A program made the translations under genes and the position numbers. The notes under the pieces were generated by a model. The model did not search any database. It was given only the letters and a program-made list of their open reading frames with translations, and was not told the origin of the DNA. Source: Brevibacillus sedimenti (GTDB lineage Bacteria > Bacillota > Bacilli > Brevibacillales > Brevibacillaceae). From it: 64,000 nucleotides of DNA. Below, piece after piece: positions 28,510 to 39,395 of the stretch. Each line of letters begins with the position of its first letter. Position 1 is the first letter of the stretch. The stretch lies in contig NZ_CP064048.1 of NCBI RefSeq assembly GCF_020923495.1, positions 3,349,001-3,413,000 of the forward strand, written 5' to 3'.

Positions 28510-28523
28510 AGGGAGTCCTCCCT
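28510..28523 (-). promoter_or_regulatory. Small hairpin enclosing the hslU ribosome binding site
   Basis: The minus strand AGGGAGGACTCCCT can fold into a 5-bp stem with a 4-base loop that contains most of the hslU GGAGG, ending one base before the GTG start. It might lower hslU translation relative to hslV. It is short, so its effect is uncertain. Confidence 0.3.
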
Positions 28524-28528
28524 TCCTT

Positions 28529-29071
28529 TCATTTCATCTCATCCACGACCAGATTGTCGTTGGTGAACACGCAAATCTCAGCAGCCGTCCGCAGCGCGGC
28601 TTCGGCAATCTCCTTGGCGCTCAGATGAGGCGCGTACCGTTTCAGCGCCCTGCCAGCCGCCAATGCGAAACTGCCTCCCGAGCCGATCGCGAGAATGCCG
28701 TCATCCGGTTCGATGATTTCGCCGTTGCCGGAAATGAGCAGCAGATGCTCCTTGTTCATCACGATCATCATCGCTTCCAAGCGGCGCAGGATCTTATCCA
28801 TGCGCCATTCTTTCGCCAACTCCACAGCCGCCCGCTGCAGGTTGCCGTGGAACTCTTCCAGTTTGCCTTCAAACTTTTCAAAAAGGGTGATCGCATCCGC
28901 GACAGCCCCAGCAAAACCCGCCAGCACCTCACCGCGGTACAGTCGGCGCACTTTTTTTGCCCCGTGCTTCATCACCATGCTGTTGCCGAACGTGACCTGT
29001 CCGTCGCCGGCCATGGCCGCTTCGCCGTTGTGATGTATGGCAAAAATCGTCGTTGCATGAAACTGTTCCAT
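28529..29071 (-). CDS. hslV: HslV (ClpQ) peptidase subunit
   Basis: HslV is the proteasome-like peptidase of HslVU. Exactly 180 residues from the ATG at 29071 (GGGAGGA seven bases upstream); a longer reading to 29152 runs into xerC. The N-terminus is [17 protein letters not shown]. The active Thr of the family lies in the ATTI segment, followed by the conserved [12 protein letters not shown]. The B. subtilis protein was reported to use an N-terminal Ser in this extension; no Ser is present here, so Thr7 or Thr8 after processing is the plausible nucleophile. Confidence 0.95.
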   Translation of the reverse strand: MEQFHATTIFAIHHNGEAAMAGDGQVTFGNSMVMKHGAKKVRRLYRGEVLAGFAGAVADAITLFEKFEGKLEEFHGNLQRAAVELAKEWRMDKILRRLEAMMIVMNKEHLLLISGNGEIIEPDDGILAIGSGGSFALAAGRALKRYAPHLSAKEIAEAALRTAAEICVFTNDNLVVDEMK

Positions 29072-29087
29072 TGCAGATTCCTCCCGC

Positions 29088-30029
29088 TTATGTACTTCCG
29101 GCGGACCCGGAATGACGCGCGGTCGCACGCGGATGGGCCGCGTCATAGACATGGCGCAGCCGTTCCTTGGTCACATGCGTATACACCTGCGTCGTCGAAA
29201 CGTTGACGTGGCCCAACAGCTCCTGAACGGTCCGCAGATCGGCTCCCGCGTTCAGCAGATGGGTGGCAAAGGTGTGGCGGAACGTATGCGGCGACACGCG
29301 CAGGTTCAGGGCGTGCTGCTCCACGTATTTGTCGACGATGCGGCGGACGCTCCGGTCGGACAGCGGTTCCCCCCTGTAGTTGAGCAGCAGATAGCCGTGG
29401 TCGCTGTTACCGGATAGCAGTTTTGGCCTTCCATATTCTAGGTATTGCCGGAGAATGTCACAAGCATAACTGCCGATCGGCACATATCGCTCCTTGGCCC
29501 CTTTTCCGTACACCAGGGCGATTCCCCTGGAGACATGGACCGCATCCAGCGTCAGCGTCACCAGCTCGGACACGCGAATCCCGCTCGCATACAGCAGCTC
29601 GAAAATGAGCCGATCGCGCATGCCGAGCGGGGTCTGTGTGTCAGGCAGGTCAAAAAATGGTTGCAGTTCATGCGGATATAGGAACGAAGGGAGCTTTTTT
29701 TCCACCTTGGGCGTGGACACCAGTTGAAACGGATTTTGCTCCAACCGGCCTTCCCTCAGCAAAAAACGGTACAGACTGCGCAAACTGGACAGCTTGCGGG
29801 CGATACTGCGCCGTGACAGCCCCCTTTTCGCCAAATGAGCGAGAAAAGAGCGGCCGTGTAAATAAGAAACAGCAGCAAATACGGGGATTTGGTGCTGTTC
29901 CATAAAGGCGACGAATTCGTTAATATCAGCCACGTACTGCTTCACCGTATGAGGAGAGGCATTTTTTTCGACGCGCAAGTAACGGGTGAACAGCTCAATG
30001 TCTATGGATATCTGCTGCGATTTGTCCAT
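29088..30029 (-). CDS. xerC: Tyrosine recombinase XerC (CodV)
   Basis: XerC resolves chromosome dimers at dif with XerD. An N-terminal SAM-like core-binding domain (about 8-95) is followed by the catalytic domain with Arg ([12 protein letters not shown]), Lys ([12 protein letters not shown]), [12 protein letters not shown] (His and Arg), the His of LLGHVN, and the nucleophile Tyr in TTQVYTHV. 313 residues from the ATG at 30029. Position between trmFO and hslV matches codV of B. subtilis. Confidence 0.95.
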   Translation of the reverse strand: MDKSQQISIDIELFTRYLRVEKNASPHTVKQYVADINEFVAFMEQHQIPVFAAVSYLHGRSFLAHLAKRGLSRRSIARKLSSLRSLYRFLLREGRLEQNPFQLVSTPKVEKKLPSFLYPHELQPFFDLPDTQTPLGMRDRLIFELLYASGIRVSELVTLTLDAVHVSRGIALVYGKGAKERYVPIGSYACDILRQYLEYGRPKLLSGNSDHGYLLLNYRGEPLSDRSVRRIVDKYVEQHALNLRVSPHTFRHTFATHLLNAGADLRTVQELLGHVNVSTTQVYTHVTKERLRHVYDAAHPRATARHSGSAGST

Positions 30030-30085
30030 CTGGCATGCCCCCTCCTCAAAGGCACCTATATAGTAACACAGCCGAAAATCGTATA

Positions 30086-31408
30086 TCAACTTAATTTGTG
30101 TCTTTTTTGTGTAAAATTCTGAATTGTGTCTAGCGCCCGCTCAGCGAGTTTTTCGTTCTTCTCCCGCTTGTTGCGAATGCGTTTCGGCAGCTCGGGAACA
30201 AGCCCGAAGTTGGCATTCATCGGTTGAAAGTTGTTTGGGTCTGCGGTCGTAATGTACCGCGCCATGCTGCCTATCACCGTCTCCGGTGGAAGGACAAGCA
30301 GTTCCTCTCCCTTGGCCAGCCGGGCCGCGTTTATGCCCGCCAGCAATCCCGATGCGGCCGACTCCACGTATCCTTCCACGCCGGTCATCTGTCCGGCGAA
30401 AAACAGCGTGTCCCGCCCCTTGTACTGATAGGTGGGACGAAGCAGCCTGGGCGAATTGATGAACGTATTGCGATGCATCACGCCGTAGCGGACGATTTCG
30501 CAGTTTTCCAAGCCAGGGATGAGCGAAAAGACCCGTTTTTGTTCCGGCCACTTGAGATGTGTCTGGAAGCCGACCATGTTGTACAGGGTGGCCGCTCCGT
30601 TGTCCTGGCGAAGCTGCACGACGGCAAACGGCTGCTTGCCGGTGCGCGGATCAATCAAGCCCACCGGTTTCAGCGGACCGAACAGCATCGTCTGACGTCC
30701 CCGTTTGGCCATCACTTCAATCGGCATGCAGCCTTCGAAATAGATCTCCTTCTCAAACTCCTTGAGCGGGGCTTCCTCCGCCGTGATCAGCGCGTCGTAA
30801 AAGCGGTTGAACTCCTCTTCCGTCATCGGGCAGTTGAGGTAGGCTGCTTCTCCCTTGTCGTAGCGCGACGCGACAAACACCTTGTCCATGTCGATGGAGT
30901 CCTTTTCGATGATGGGCGCCGCCGCGTCATAGAAGTACAGGTACTCTTCACCAGTCAACTCCTTCAGCTTCTCCGACAGCGCCGGCGAAGTGAGCGGGCC
31001 GGTGGCAATCACCACGATGCCCTCGGGAATCTCCGTCACTTCCTCGTTGATCACTTCGATTAGCGGGTGGTTGCGCACGGCATCGGTCACATATTGGGCA
31101 AACTCGTGCCGATCCACGGCCAGCGCACCGCCGGCCGGAACAGCGCACTTGTCCGCTGCGCCGATGATGACCGAGTCAAAGCGGCGCATTTCTTCCTTTA
31201 ATACCCCTACCGCGTTGGTCAGCGAATTGGCCCGCAGTGAATTGCTGCAGACCAGCTCCGCAAATTTGTCGGTATGGTGAGCGGGCGTCTGTGTCTTCGG
31301 CCGCATTTCATACAGTTTGACGCGGACGCCGGATTGGGCGATCTGCCAGGCCGCTTCACTGCCTGCCAACCCGGCCCCCACCACGGTTACGTACGGTTGT
31401 TCATTCAT
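30086..31408 (-). CDS. trmFO: tRNA (uracil-5-)-methyltransferase TrmFO (Gid)
   Basis: TrmFO makes m5U54 in tRNA using methylenetetrahydrofolate and FAD. The N-terminal dinucleotide-binding loop [13 protein letters not shown] is at about 8-20, and the GidA-like signature [22 protein letters not shown] near 55-75 carries the functional Cys. 440 residues from the ATG at 31408, with GGAGG eight bases upstream. Confidence 0.97.
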   Translation of the reverse strand: MNEQPYVTVVGAGLAGSEAAWQIAQSGVRVKLYEMRPKTQTPAHHTDKFAELVCSNSLRANSLTNAVGVLKEEMRRFDSVIIGAADKCAVPAGGALAVDRHEFAQYVTDAVRNHPLIEVINEEVTEIPEGIVVIATGPLTSPALSEKLKELTGEEYLYFYDAAAPIIEKDSIDMDKVFVASRYDKGEAAYLNCPMTEEEFNRFYDALITAEEAPLKEFEKEIYFEGCMPIEVMAKRGRQTMLFGPLKPVGLIDPRTGKQPFAVVQLRQDNGAATLYNMVGFQTHLKWPEQKRVFSLIPGLENCEIVRYGVMHRNTFINSPRLLRPTYQYKGRDTLFFAGQMTGVEGYVESAASGLLAGINAARLAKGEELLVLPPETVIGSMARYITTADPNNFQPMNANFGLVPELPKRIRNKREKNEKLAERALDTIQNFTQKRHKLS

Positions 31409-31429
31409 GCTGGTATCCTCCACACGTCC

Positions 31430-33508
31430 TCAGGAATCGGCTTCTTCCTGGTAATCGCATTTGGTGCAGACAATGCTGACGCCCTGCTTTTTCCGTTTCT
31501 TTTCGACGAGCATCCCGCCGCACTTCGGACAAGGACGCGCAATTGGTTTGTCCCAGGAAACAAAATCGCATTCCGGATAACGGTTGCATCCGTAAAAAAT
31601 ACGGTTCCTCTTAGATTTACGTTCAATGATCGATCCGGTTTCACACTGCGGGCAGGGGATGCCGAGTTCCTTGACGATCGGTTTGGTGTTGCGGCATTCG
31701 GGAAATCCGGAGCAGGCGAGAAACTTCCCGAAACGCCCCAGTTTGTACACCATCACCCGGCCGCACAGTTCGCACGTCTCGTCGGATTCTTCGTCCTTCA
31801 GCTCTACTTGTTCCATCTGCTCCTCGGCAACGGCGAGCCGCTTGGAAAAATCCTGGTAGAAGGCGTCGAGCACCTTCACCCAATCGACAATCCCTTCCTC
31901 GATGTTGTCCAGGTCGGATTCCATGTGGGCGGTAAACTCCACATCCAGGATTTCGGGGAAGAACTCTTCGATCAGGGAAATGACGATCTCCCCCAGTTCG
32001 GTCGGGACGAACCGCTTCTCCTCCAGAGCCACGTAGCCCCGTTTCTGGATCGTGTCCAATGTCGGCGCATAAGTGGAGGGGCGTCCAATCCCCAGTTCCT
32101 CCAGCGTCTTGACCAGCCGCGCCTCGGTGTAGCGGGGCGGCGGCTGCGTAAAGTGCTGGGTCGGTTCGATTTCCTTCAATTCCAGCGTCTGTCCCTCTTC
32201 AATCGGCGGCAGGAATGTTTCCTCTTCCTTGCCGTCGTCGCTTCCTTCAATATATACCTTCATGAAGCCGGGGAACTTTACCTTGGAACCGGTCGCCCGG
32301 AACGTCACTTCACCTGCCGCGATGTCCACGCTCATCGTGTCCAGCACAGCAGACGCCATCTGACTGGCAAGGAAGCGCTCCCAGATCAGCCGGTACAGGC
32401 GAAGCTGGTCGCGGCTCAGCACATCCTTGAGCTGGTCCGGCGTGCGCATGACCGACGTCGGGCGAATCGCTTCGTGGGCATCCTGGGCATTTTCCTTTTT
32501 CACCTGGGCACGCGGCTCGGCCGGGACGTAATCAGCCCCGAAGTGTTCCACGATGTAGGCTTTGGCTTCCTCTTGGGCCGTCACGGAAACGCGCGTGGAG
32601 TCGGTACGCATGTAGGTGATCAGACCGACCGTTCCTTCCTTGCCGCCCAGATCAATCCCTTCATAGAGCTCCTGCGCAATCCGCATCGTCTTGGCCGCCC
32701 GGAAGTTCAGCTTGCGTGCCGCTTCCTGCTGCAGCGAGCTGGTGATAAACGGTGGTGCGGGATTGCGCTTGCGCTCCCGTTTGGTCACCTTCTGCACCAC
32801 GTACGGCTGTCCCTGAATGCGGTCCAGCACCGCATTGACGTCCGCCTCTGACTTCAGCTCCCTTTTTTCGTCGCCGTATCCGTAGAATTTGGCCTCAAAC
32901 GGCTTGCCGTTGCTCAAGAGCGTACTGCTGATCGTCCAGTACTCCTCCGGCACAAACCGCTGGATTTCCCGCTCGCGGTCAATGATCAGCTTGACCGTCA
33001 CCGTCTGAACGCGCCCGGCACTCAGCCCTTTGCGCACCTTTTTCCACAAGATCGGGCTGATGTTGTAGCCGACCAGGCGGTCCAGGATTCGCCGCGCCTG
33101 CTGGGCGTTCACCAGGTCCATGTTGATGTGACGTGGGTGTTTGAACGCCTCCTTGATGGCGTCTTTGGTAATCTCGTTGAACACCACGCGCAGCGGCTGG
33201 CTCATGTCCAACCCGAGATACTGCGCCAAGTGCCAGGCAATCGCCTCCCCTTCGCGGTCCGGGTCCGCCGCCAGGTATACCTTTTTTACTTTCTTGGCGG
33301 CGTCCTTAAGGGTTTTCAGCACATCCCCCTTGCCGCGAATGGTTATGTATTTCGGTTCAAATCCTTTCGATACGTCAACACCCATTTGGCTTTTTGGGAG
33401 GTCGCGCACATGGCCCATGGACGCTTTCACCATATATTTGCTTCCCAGATATTTTCCAATCGTTTTTGCTTTTGCTGGGGATTCGACAATCACAAGCGTG
33501 TCAGCCAC
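31430..33508 (-). CDS. topA: DNA topoisomerase I TopA
   Basis: Type IA topoisomerase that relaxes negative supercoils. The Toprim domain begins at [19 protein letters not shown]; the active-site Tyr is in [12 protein letters not shown] near residue 300. Three C-terminal Cys4 zinc ribbons follow (starting [16 protein letters not shown] and CPKCGGML). 692 residues. GTG start at 33508 with GGAGG six bases upstream. Confidence 0.98.
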   Translation of the reverse strand: MADTLVIVESPAKAKTIGKYLGSKYMVKASMGHVRDLPKSQMGVDVSKGFEPKYITIRGKGDVLKTLKDAAKKVKKVYLAADPDREGEAIAWHLAQYLGLDMSQPLRVVFNEITKDAIKEAFKHPRHINMDLVNAQQARRILDRLVGYNISPILWKKVRKGLSAGRVQTVTVKLIIDREREIQRFVPEEYWTISSTLLSNGKPFEAKFYGYGDEKRELKSEADVNAVLDRIQGQPYVVQKVTKRERKRNPAPPFITSSLQQEAARKLNFRAAKTMRIAQELYEGIDLGGKEGTVGLITYMRTDSTRVSVTAQEEAKAYIVEHFGADYVPAEPRAQVKKENAQDAHEAIRPTSVMRTPDQLKDVLSRDQLRLYRLIWERFLASQMASAVLDTMSVDIAAGEVTFRATGSKVKFPGFMKVYIEGSDDGKEEETFLPPIEEGQTLELKEIEPTQHFTQPPPRYTEARLVKTLEELGIGRPSTYAPTLDTIQKRGYVALEEKRFVPTELGEIVISLIEEFFPEILDVEFTAHMESDLDNIEEGIVDWVKVLDAFYQDFSKRLAVAEEQMEQVELKDEESDETCELCGRVMVYKLGRFGKFLACSGFPECRNTKPIVKELGIPCPQCETGSIIERKSKRNRIFYGCNRYPECDFVSWDKPIARPCPKCGGMLVEKKRKKQGVSIVCTKCDYQEEADS

Positions 33509-33615
33509 TTATTTCCTCCCCTTTCTGTAAGGAATCTCCCCTATTATTAAATATGCTCATCCGATTTGTCAAACACCTGCAAGGCTTGATATTGCTTAGA
33601 GGAAATCGGACGAGG

Positions 33616-34731
33616 TCACTTTCTGGCAAAATAGCCTCCGGGCAAGCTGACAATGAATCCTCCTGTTTCCAGCATAAGCAGGGTCTGGTGCAGCCGCTGC
33701 CGTTCTCGCGGCGGGAGCGCTTCGGCCAGCTGGTCAGTGTGGACGGGCTCGCAGCCGATCAGCGCGTATACTTTGCACTCCGTTTCGCCCAGCCTGCCCC
33801 CATCTCCACAGGCTGGCTGATCGTCCGCAACAGGCGTCTTAGGCCATACCCCCAATTCATCCAGCACGTCGGCCGCATTCGTTACTAGCTTTGCACCTTG
33901 TTTCAGCAAGTTATGCGGACCCGCGCTCACCTCGGAAAATATCGGCCCGGGGACGGCAAACACTTCCCGCCCCTGCTCCAGCGCACAATCGGCCGTAATC
34001 AGCGATCCGCTGCGTTCCGCCGCTTCGACGACCAGCACGCCGAGACTCAGCCCGCTGATGATCCGGTTGCGCTCGGGAAACAGGCCCGGCTTTGCGGGCG
34101 TCCCCGGCGGATATTCCGAAAGAAGCAGGCCGCTTGACCCAATCTCCGCGTAGAGACGCCGATGAAACACGGGATACACCTGGTCGATTCCGCAGCCCAT
34201 CACCCCGACAGTAGGCGCTCCGGCGTCAAGTGCCGCCCTGTGCGCTTCAGCGTCAATTCCGTACGCCAGCCCGGAGACGATTACCATGCCTGTTTGGGCC
34301 AACTGTTTGACCAGGTGGCGGCACGCCGCCCGTCCATATGCAGTCGGCTTGCGGGCGCCCACGACACCGATCGCAGGCTGCTTCAGCAGCGACACATCCC
34401 CTCTGTAAAACAAGGCTAATGGCGGGTCTGGAATGTTCCTGAGCAGCGGGGGAAATGCCTCTTCCCAGAAACATACGAACGAGATGCCGGCGCGGATTCG
34501 TTCCTGCTTCACTGCCAGCACAGCGGATGGCGCAAGCGCGTCCGTCCAGGTCTGCACAGTTCTCACCCGTACGTTCCCCTCTTCCAAAACGGTCTTCCAG
34601 TTGACGGCAGCTTGCGCGAATGATCCCCAGCGCCCGTACAGCTCCCAAAGTTTTTTTCGTCCCAGACCGTTCATCTTGATCATCGCATACAGCCAATCCC
34701 GCTCTTCCAATCGATCACTTCCGACCTTCAC
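33616..34731 (-). CDS. dprA: DNA-processing protein DprA
   Basis: DprA loads RecA on incoming single-stranded DNA in transformation. The Rossmann-like core holds IGVVGARKPTAYG, VSGLAYGIDAEAHRAAL and FPERNRIISGLS; a winged-helix domain ends the protein. I start at the GTG at 34731 (GGAGG seven bases upstream, 371 residues). The open frame continues to 35130 across the end of sucD in a shadow frame that looks non-coding. The sucCD terminator lies upstream. Confidence 0.95.
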   Translation of the reverse strand: MKVGSDRLEERDWLYAMIKMNGLGRKKLWELYGRWGSFAQAAVNWKTVLEEGNVRVRTVQTWTDALAPSAVLAVKQERIRAGISFVCFWEEAFPPLLRNIPDPPLALFYRGDVSLLKQPAIGVVGARKPTAYGRAACRHLVKQLAQTGMVIVSGLAYGIDAEAHRAALDAGAPTVGVMGCGIDQVYPVFHRRLYAEIGSSGLLLSEYPPGTPAKPGLFPERNRIISGLSLGVLVVEAAERSGSLITADCALEQGREVFAVPGPIFSEVSAGPHNLLKQGAKLVTNAADVLDELGVWPKTPVADDQPACGDGGRLGETECKVYALIGCEPVHTDQLAEALPPRERQRLHQTLLMLETGGFIVSLPGGYFARK

Positions 34732-34818
34732 CCGACCGCCTCCGATCTGTGCGTGGTTGTCCGGCGGCATCTGCCGCGACGTTTCGCCTGCTATTGTACA
34801 CGGAGACAGCGGCGGGCA

Positions 34819-34860
34819 CAAAAAAAGAAAGAGGGCAAGCGTCCATGCTTGTCCTCTTTC
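34819..34860 (-). terminator. Rho-independent terminator after sucCD
   Basis: Minus strand: a 14-base arm (GAAAGAGGACAAGC), a 6-base loop, a matching arm with one mismatch, then TTTTTTT. It ends the sucCD transcript before dprA. Confidence 0.9.
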
Positions 34861-34886
34861 GGCACGCAAACTGCGACCAGATTGAA

Positions 34887-35816
34887 TTACTTGTTCATTA
34901 CTTTTTCCAGCAGACCGCGCTCTTTGAGCACTTCCACCAGCGTTTCGCCGATGACTGCCGGCGTTTTTGCCACGCGCACGCCGCACGCTTCCAGCTTGGC
35001 GATCTTCTCGGCTGCCGTACCTTTGCCGCCGGAGATGATTGCACCAGCGTGGCCCATACGTTTTCCCGGAGGAGCAGTTTGACCGCCGATAAAGCCTACG
35101 ACCGGCTTCTTCATGTTGGCAGCGATCCATTCAGCCGCTTCTTCCTCAGCCGTACCGCCGATTTCCCCGATCATGATAACCGCTTCGGTATCCGGGTCTT
35201 CGTTGAACAGTTTCAGCACGTCGATGAATTCCATGCCTTTTACCGGGTCACCACCGATACCGACTGCGGTGGACTGACCGATACCGCGGGTCGTGGTTTG
35301 ATGAACCGCCTCGTAGGTCAGGGTGCCGGAGCGGGATACGATGCCCACTTTACCCGGGGTGTGAATGTAGCCCGGCATGATGCCGATTTTGCACTCACCC
35401 GGCGTGATGATACCAGGGCAGTTGGGGCCGATCAATTTGGTCTTTTTGCCTTCCATGTAGCGTTTTACTTTCACCATGTCGAGAACCGGGATGCCTTCGG
35501 TGATGCAGATGACCAGATCCAGTTCGGCATCAACCGCTTCCATGATGGCGTCAGCCGCAAACGCCGGCGGAACGTAGATAACCGATGTGTTGGCACCGGT
35601 CGCTTCTTTTGCTTCTGCTACCGTGTTGAATACCGGAACCGATACAGTGCTGCCGTTGTCCAGCGTGAAATCGACTACGGTGCCGCCTTTGCCGGGTACT
35701 GCACCTGCAACCATTTGCGTGCCGTACTCCAGACCGCCTTTGGTATGGAACATACCGGTTTTACCAGTCATGTTCTGGGTGATTACCTTTGTATGTTTGT
35801 TCACGAGAATACTCAT
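34887..35816 (-). CDS. sucD: Succinyl-CoA synthetase alpha subunit SucD
   Basis: Forms with SucC the TCA-cycle enzyme that makes succinate and a nucleoside triphosphate. The 309-residue protein has an N-terminal CoA-binding Rossmann domain ([17 protein letters not shown]) and a C-terminal ligase domain with the phospho-accepting His in [15 protein letters not shown] near residue 247. It lies 79 bases after sucC. Confidence 0.97.
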   Translation of the reverse strand: MSILVNKHTKVITQNMTGKTGMFHTKGGLEYGTQMVAGAVPGKGGTVVDFTLDNGSTVSVPVFNTVAEAKEATGANTSVIYVPPAFAADAIMEAVDAELDLVICITEGIPVLDMVKVKRYMEGKKTKLIGPNCPGIITPGECKIGIMPGYIHTPGKVGIVSRSGTLTYEAVHQTTTRGIGQSTAVGIGGDPVKGMEFIDVLKLFNEDPDTEAVIMIGEIGGTAEEEAAEWIAANMKKPVVGFIGGQTAPPGKRMGHAGAIISGGKGTAAEKIAKLEACGVRVAKTPAVIGETLVEVLKERGLLEKVMNK

Positions 35817-35895
35817 CGCGTAATTGTCCCACCTTTTTCATCGCGTATAGATACTTCTCGAAAAGCCTTTTCTCCGGTGCGTCCGAGACTGTGCC

Positions 35896-37056
35896 TTATT
35901 GAACCAGCGCTACGATCTTCTCAGCGCCATCCGCCATGGAGTCAGCCGCAACGATGTTGAGCCCGGATTCGCTGAGGATTTTCTTGCCGAGGTCCACGTT
36001 GGTGCCTTCCAGACGGACAACCAGCGGACGATCCAGTTTCACTTGTTTCGCAGCAGCAACAACGCCGTTTGCGATAACGTCGCATCTCATGATGCCGCCG
36101 AAGATGTTGACAAAGATCCCTTTTACTTTCGGGTCTTTCAGGATGATCTTGAACGCTTCGGTTACTTTTTCTTCGGTAGCGCCGCCGCCTACATCGAGGA
36201 AGTTGGCAGGTTCGCCGCCGTAGAATTTGATGATGTCCATGGTCGCCATGGCCAGGCCGGCACCGTTTACCATGCAGCCGATGTTGCCATCCAGGGCGAT
36301 GTAGGAGAGGTCAAATTTGGATGCTTCGATCTCTTTTTCGTCCTCTTCATCCAGGTCGCGCAGTTCCACGATCTCAGGGTGGCGGAACAGGGCGTTGCTG
36401 TCGAAGTTCAGCTTGGCGTCAAGCGCCATGACTTCGCCGTCACCGGTAACCACGAGCGGGTTGATTTCGGCGATGGAGCAATCTTTGTCGACAAATGCTT
36501 GGTACAGGCCCATCATGAACTTGACGGCTTTGTTTACCAATTCGTTCGGAATATTGATCGCAAACGCCAGCTTGCGCGCTTGGAATGGAGTCAGGCCGGT
36601 AACCGGATCGATGACTTCCTTGAAGATTTTTTCCGGGGTGCGTGCTGCCACTTCTTCGATTTCAGTACCGCCCTCTTCGGAGGCCATCATAACGACACGG
36701 CCAGTCGAACGGTCAACCACAAGACCGACGTAGTATTCCTTCTTGATGTCGCAGCCCTGCTCAATCAGGAGGCGTTTTACTTCTTTGCCTTCCGGACCGG
36801 TTTGGTGAGTAACCAGAACCTTGCCAAGCAGCTCTTGCGCATATGTACGGACTTCGTCGAGGCTTTTCGCCACTTTTACCCCGCCTGCCTTACCGCGTCC
36901 GCCGGCATGGATTTGCGCCTTCACGACGACTACCTGGGTGCCCAGTTCCTTGGCCGCTTCCACCGCTTCATCCACGGTGAACGCCACGCGTCCTTCGGGA
37001 ACCTTTACACCGTACTGCTTCAGTATCTCTTTGCCTTGATACTCGTGAATGTTCAT
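35896..37056 (-). CDS. sucC: Succinyl-CoA synthetase beta subunit SucC (ADP-forming)
   Basis: ATP-grasp subunit of succinyl-CoA synthetase. Starts [20 protein letters not shown] at the ATG at 37056, preceded by AGGAGG, giving the canonical 386 residues; the frame upstream to 37128 is not needed. [18 protein letters not shown] carries the nucleotide-binding Lys and Gly residues; [17 protein letters not shown] the metal-binding Asn and Asp. It is the last gene of the block that is collinear with B. subtilis. Confidence 0.97.
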   Translation of the reverse strand: MNIHEYQGKEILKQYGVKVPEGRVAFTVDEAVEAAKELGTQVVVVKAQIHAGGRGKAGGVKVAKSLDEVRTYAQELLGKVLVTHQTGPEGKEVKRLLIEQGCDIKKEYYVGLVVDRSTGRVVMMASEEGGTEIEEVAARTPEKIFKEVIDPVTGLTPFQARKLAFAINIPNELVNKAVKFMMGLYQAFVDKDCSIAEINPLVVTGDGEVMALDAKLNFDSNALFRHPEIVELRDLDEEDEKEIEASKFDLSYIALDGNIGCMVNGAGLAMATMDIIKFYGGEPANFLDVGGGATEEKVTEAFKIILKDPKVKGIFVNIFGGIMRCDVIANGVVAAAKQVKLDRPLVVRLEGTNVDLGKKILSESGLNIVAADSMADGAEKIVALVQ

Positions 37057-37245
37057 TCTCCATCCTCCTAATGGCAAATAAAGATCGGCAGGTTCGCACC
37101 GGCCCAAAGTTTGTTCCGCCAGACACAAAACTGCCTTTATCAGTGCAACGTAACTATTCTACGACAAAAATCGCAAAAGTGGTAGTGGAATTGACATGTT
37201 CTCTACTAGCGTGACCAGAAGTCGAACATTTCATGAGAATTCCGC

Positions 37246-38301
37246 TTACTTTTTTCCCCCAAACAGGGTCAGCAGCTTGTCGTCCAGATGCTCGTGGACA
37301 TACCAGGTGTCGTTCACGCGAATGTGGCGATCGTAGACGTGCACGGTCACGTCGCCCTGTTCGACGGAAAAGATCAGGCGATAGCGCTCATTGCCCGGCG
37401 ACTTTGGCTGACCGGCAATCGCCACGCCGCCTTTCAGCAGCCGGACACACTGATGTGCTTTCCCCTGCTCCACCGTCGTTTCCGTCGCGCTTTGCTCGAC
37501 AGACGCCACGCTTACATCCCCGGACGGCTCGATGCGGATTTTCGACGCTTGAAACAGCCTGTCCAACGCATCACCCTCCGTCCGCCGCGGCGGCAGCCAT
37601 TGGGTGAGCTGCGAAAACAGCGAACCCTGGATGCTGTAGTAATGCGTTTCCCGGCCGAACGGAATGGACACCAGCGTCGGCGTTAGCATGGAAACGTGCA
37701 GGGAACGATCCCCTGCATCGATGCGCAGCAGGTAATTGGGATACAGCGGGTACTGATCGATCTTCTCGTCGCTCAGCGGGGTGGCAGCCGCAAGCACCCC
37801 CTGGAGAAATTTCGCCTGGGTTGTGCCAAGCGTAACCGTTTGACCCAAGTCTTCAGCAGTGACCACCGCCGTCTGGACTGCTGTCGGCAGCAGCCCTTTT
37901 CCCGCCTTCCGATGGATCCACTGGTAAAAGCGGTCGGCACCCGGTCCGCGATATGTATTCTCTCCGTACTGGCTTGCTTGCTTGCCCACTTCCACCACCA
38001 ACGGGGCCAGCTTCTGCCGGTAGAGCACCAGCGTATAGCGAATCTCGTCCCGCTTCAGCGGCTGCGGGGAAACCTGCAGGTCTTTTCCCTGCTCGGGAAG
38101 TTCCTTGAGAAATTCGTCGAGAGCAAGAGGAACTTCCTGACCGTCCGTGGAGAGCACGGTTACCTTTTCCACGGCTCTCAGATCGGCGTCCAACTGCTTT
38201 TTCATGTCGGACTCCGCATCTTTGACGCCCTCGGAGCAGCCGGCCAGCAACAGACCGGCCATCAGTACCGGAAACACATACGCACGCAAGGTCCTTTTCA
38301 T
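37246..38301 (-). CDS. Hypothetical lipoprotein
   Basis: A 351-residue exported lipoprotein of unknown function. The signal peptide ends in the lipobox LLLAGC with the lipidated Cys at residue 22. The rest is soluble with no domain I recognise; notable segments are VEKVTVLSTDGQEVPLALDEF near the N-terminus and VHVYDRHIRVNDTWYVHEHLDDKLL at the C-terminus. GGAGG lies eight bases before the ATG at 38301. It appears monocistronic on the minus strand. Confidence 0.8.
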   Translation of the reverse strand: MKRTLRAYVFPVLMAGLLLAGCSEGVKDAESDMKKQLDADLRAVEKVTVLSTDGQEVPLALDEFLKELPEQGKDLQVSPQPLKRDEIRYTLVLYRQKLAPLVVEVGKQASQYGENTYRGPGADRFYQWIHRKAGKGLLPTAVQTAVVTAEDLGQTVTLGTTQAKFLQGVLAAATPLSDEKIDQYPLYPNYLLRIDAGDRSLHVSMLTPTLVSIPFGRETHYYSIQGSLFSQLTQWLPPRRTEGDALDRLFQASKIRIEPSGDVSVASVEQSATETTVEQGKAHQCVRLLKGGVAIAGQPKSPGNERYRLIFSVEQGDVTVHVYDRHIRVNDTWYVHEHLDDKLLTLFGGKK

Positions 38302-39001
38302 GCAGGTATCCTCCCATCGTGATCGCTGGCTTGTCAGACATCCCTGCAACAGCCCCAATCGACAGTGCGGATCGCGACGCATTTGTCACCGCGCTTGTCC
38401 AATCCGCAAACTGGTTCTGCGCCCGCCTCGTCGAAGGCGGCCGCGACGAAATTATCCCGTCTTTTTTCACGAATCTGGCGTTTGCCTTCAGCATCAGGCG
38501 CACGGCTGAGGCTGCTTCGACAGGTGGTAGAAGTCAACGTGCACGGTGTGGTCTTCCAGCTTTTTGATAACAGCCAAAAAGGTACACGAGCGGTCCCTCA
38601 TTATGGAGACAGTAGTTCGCAGGTCTTATTTTATCGCAGGACTCCAAGTCTTGACCAGTTTTTTCTACCATGGTCGACAGAGCGGGAATTATTGTCGCAA
38701 TGCCCGCAGATGAAGGTTTGTATCTCGCGCTTTCGGCGTTTTGGGGGAACGGCCTCGCCGCCGCCATGTATTATAGTAGTTATTTTTTACTGGTTCTTTG
38801 GCAGGGTGAGCTGCTGCGTCTACGGAAGTCCGTTCTCCCTAATGGGATGCCGGCAGCGTATGTTATTTGCTGACAATTTAGAAAATACTTGTTCACTTGT
38901 TAGAATAGTATTGCTTCCCATTCGGAGTAAAGCATTTTTTGCTCCGCTTGTTTTGTCCTACCCGATCGCATCAAAGAGAAAGCCGGGCAGATGCCCGACT
39001 G
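38302..39001. other. 700-base region with no supportable gene
   Basis: No complete gene with a ribosome site is visible. On the plus strand about 38319-38520 reads with codon use like that of real genes here (AFVTALVQSANWFCARLVEGG and on), and a neighbouring frame continues with RQVVEVNVHGVVFQLFDNSQ near 38515-38575, which may be a decayed coding sequence. Beyond 38600 the composition becomes AT-richer and stop-rich. I do not recognise a family. Confidence 0.4.
38974..38999 (-). terminator. Probable terminator after the YbjQ-family gene
   Basis: Minus strand: CGGGC, 4-base loop, GCCCG (plus an outer G-C pair), followed by TTTCTCTTT. The stem is short. It lies directly after the stop codon of the UPF0145 gene. 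Confidence 0.6.
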
Positions 39002-39316
39002 TCACTTCACCCGTACCGCTGTTCCCGTAGCGATTACCATCATCATGCCTTCGCGCAGCGTCTCGAAGTCCAAATCCACGCCGATGACGGCATTTGCCCC
39101 CAGGGCTCTCGCTTTCTCCTTCATTTCCTGGATCGCCAGTTCCCTGCCTTCGGCGAGCTTGTTCTCATAGGCACCGCTGCGGCCGCCGATGATGTCAGTG
39201 ATCCCTGCCAGAAAATCGCGAACCACGTTGGCCCCCATAATCACTTCACCGCTGACAATGCCCAGATACTCCACAACTTCTTTGCCCTGCAAGGTGTTGG
39301 TGGTTGAGATGAGCAT
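39002..39316 (-). CDS. YbjQ / UPF0145 (DUF74) family protein
   Basis: Small conserved protein of unknown function that forms pentamers in solved structures. Characteristic segments are all present in 104 residues: the N-terminal STTNTLQGKEV, the central GANVVRDFLAGITDIIGGRSGAYE, and ALGANAVIGVDLDFETLREGMMMVIATGTAV at the C-terminus. It follows the Gln-rich gene by 79 bases on the same strand. Confidence 0.92.
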   Translation of the reverse strand: MLISTTNTLQGKEVVEYLGIVSGEVIMGANVVRDFLAGITDIIGGRSGAYENKLAEGRELAIQEMKEKARALGANAVIGVDLDFETLREGMMMVIATGTAVRVK

Positions 39317-39395
39317 GTGATTGCCTCCCCATGAATCAAGTTCGTATTCCTACTATTATTACGGTTGGGGCAGCTGTTCGGTTGCAAACGTTTTT

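Noticed and set aside
34732..35130. N-terminal extension of dprA by about 130 codons
   Set aside because: It runs across the end of sucD in a shadow frame, through the sucCD terminator, and has no RBS.
37057..37245. A sigma-A promoter for sucCD
   Set aside because: TAGAAT-like -10 candidates lack a matching -35 at 16-18 bases; not strong enough to list.
38334..38537. A minus-strand 67-codon frame upstream of the lipoprotein
   Set aside because: No ribosome site, Arg/Cys-rich shadow-like composition.
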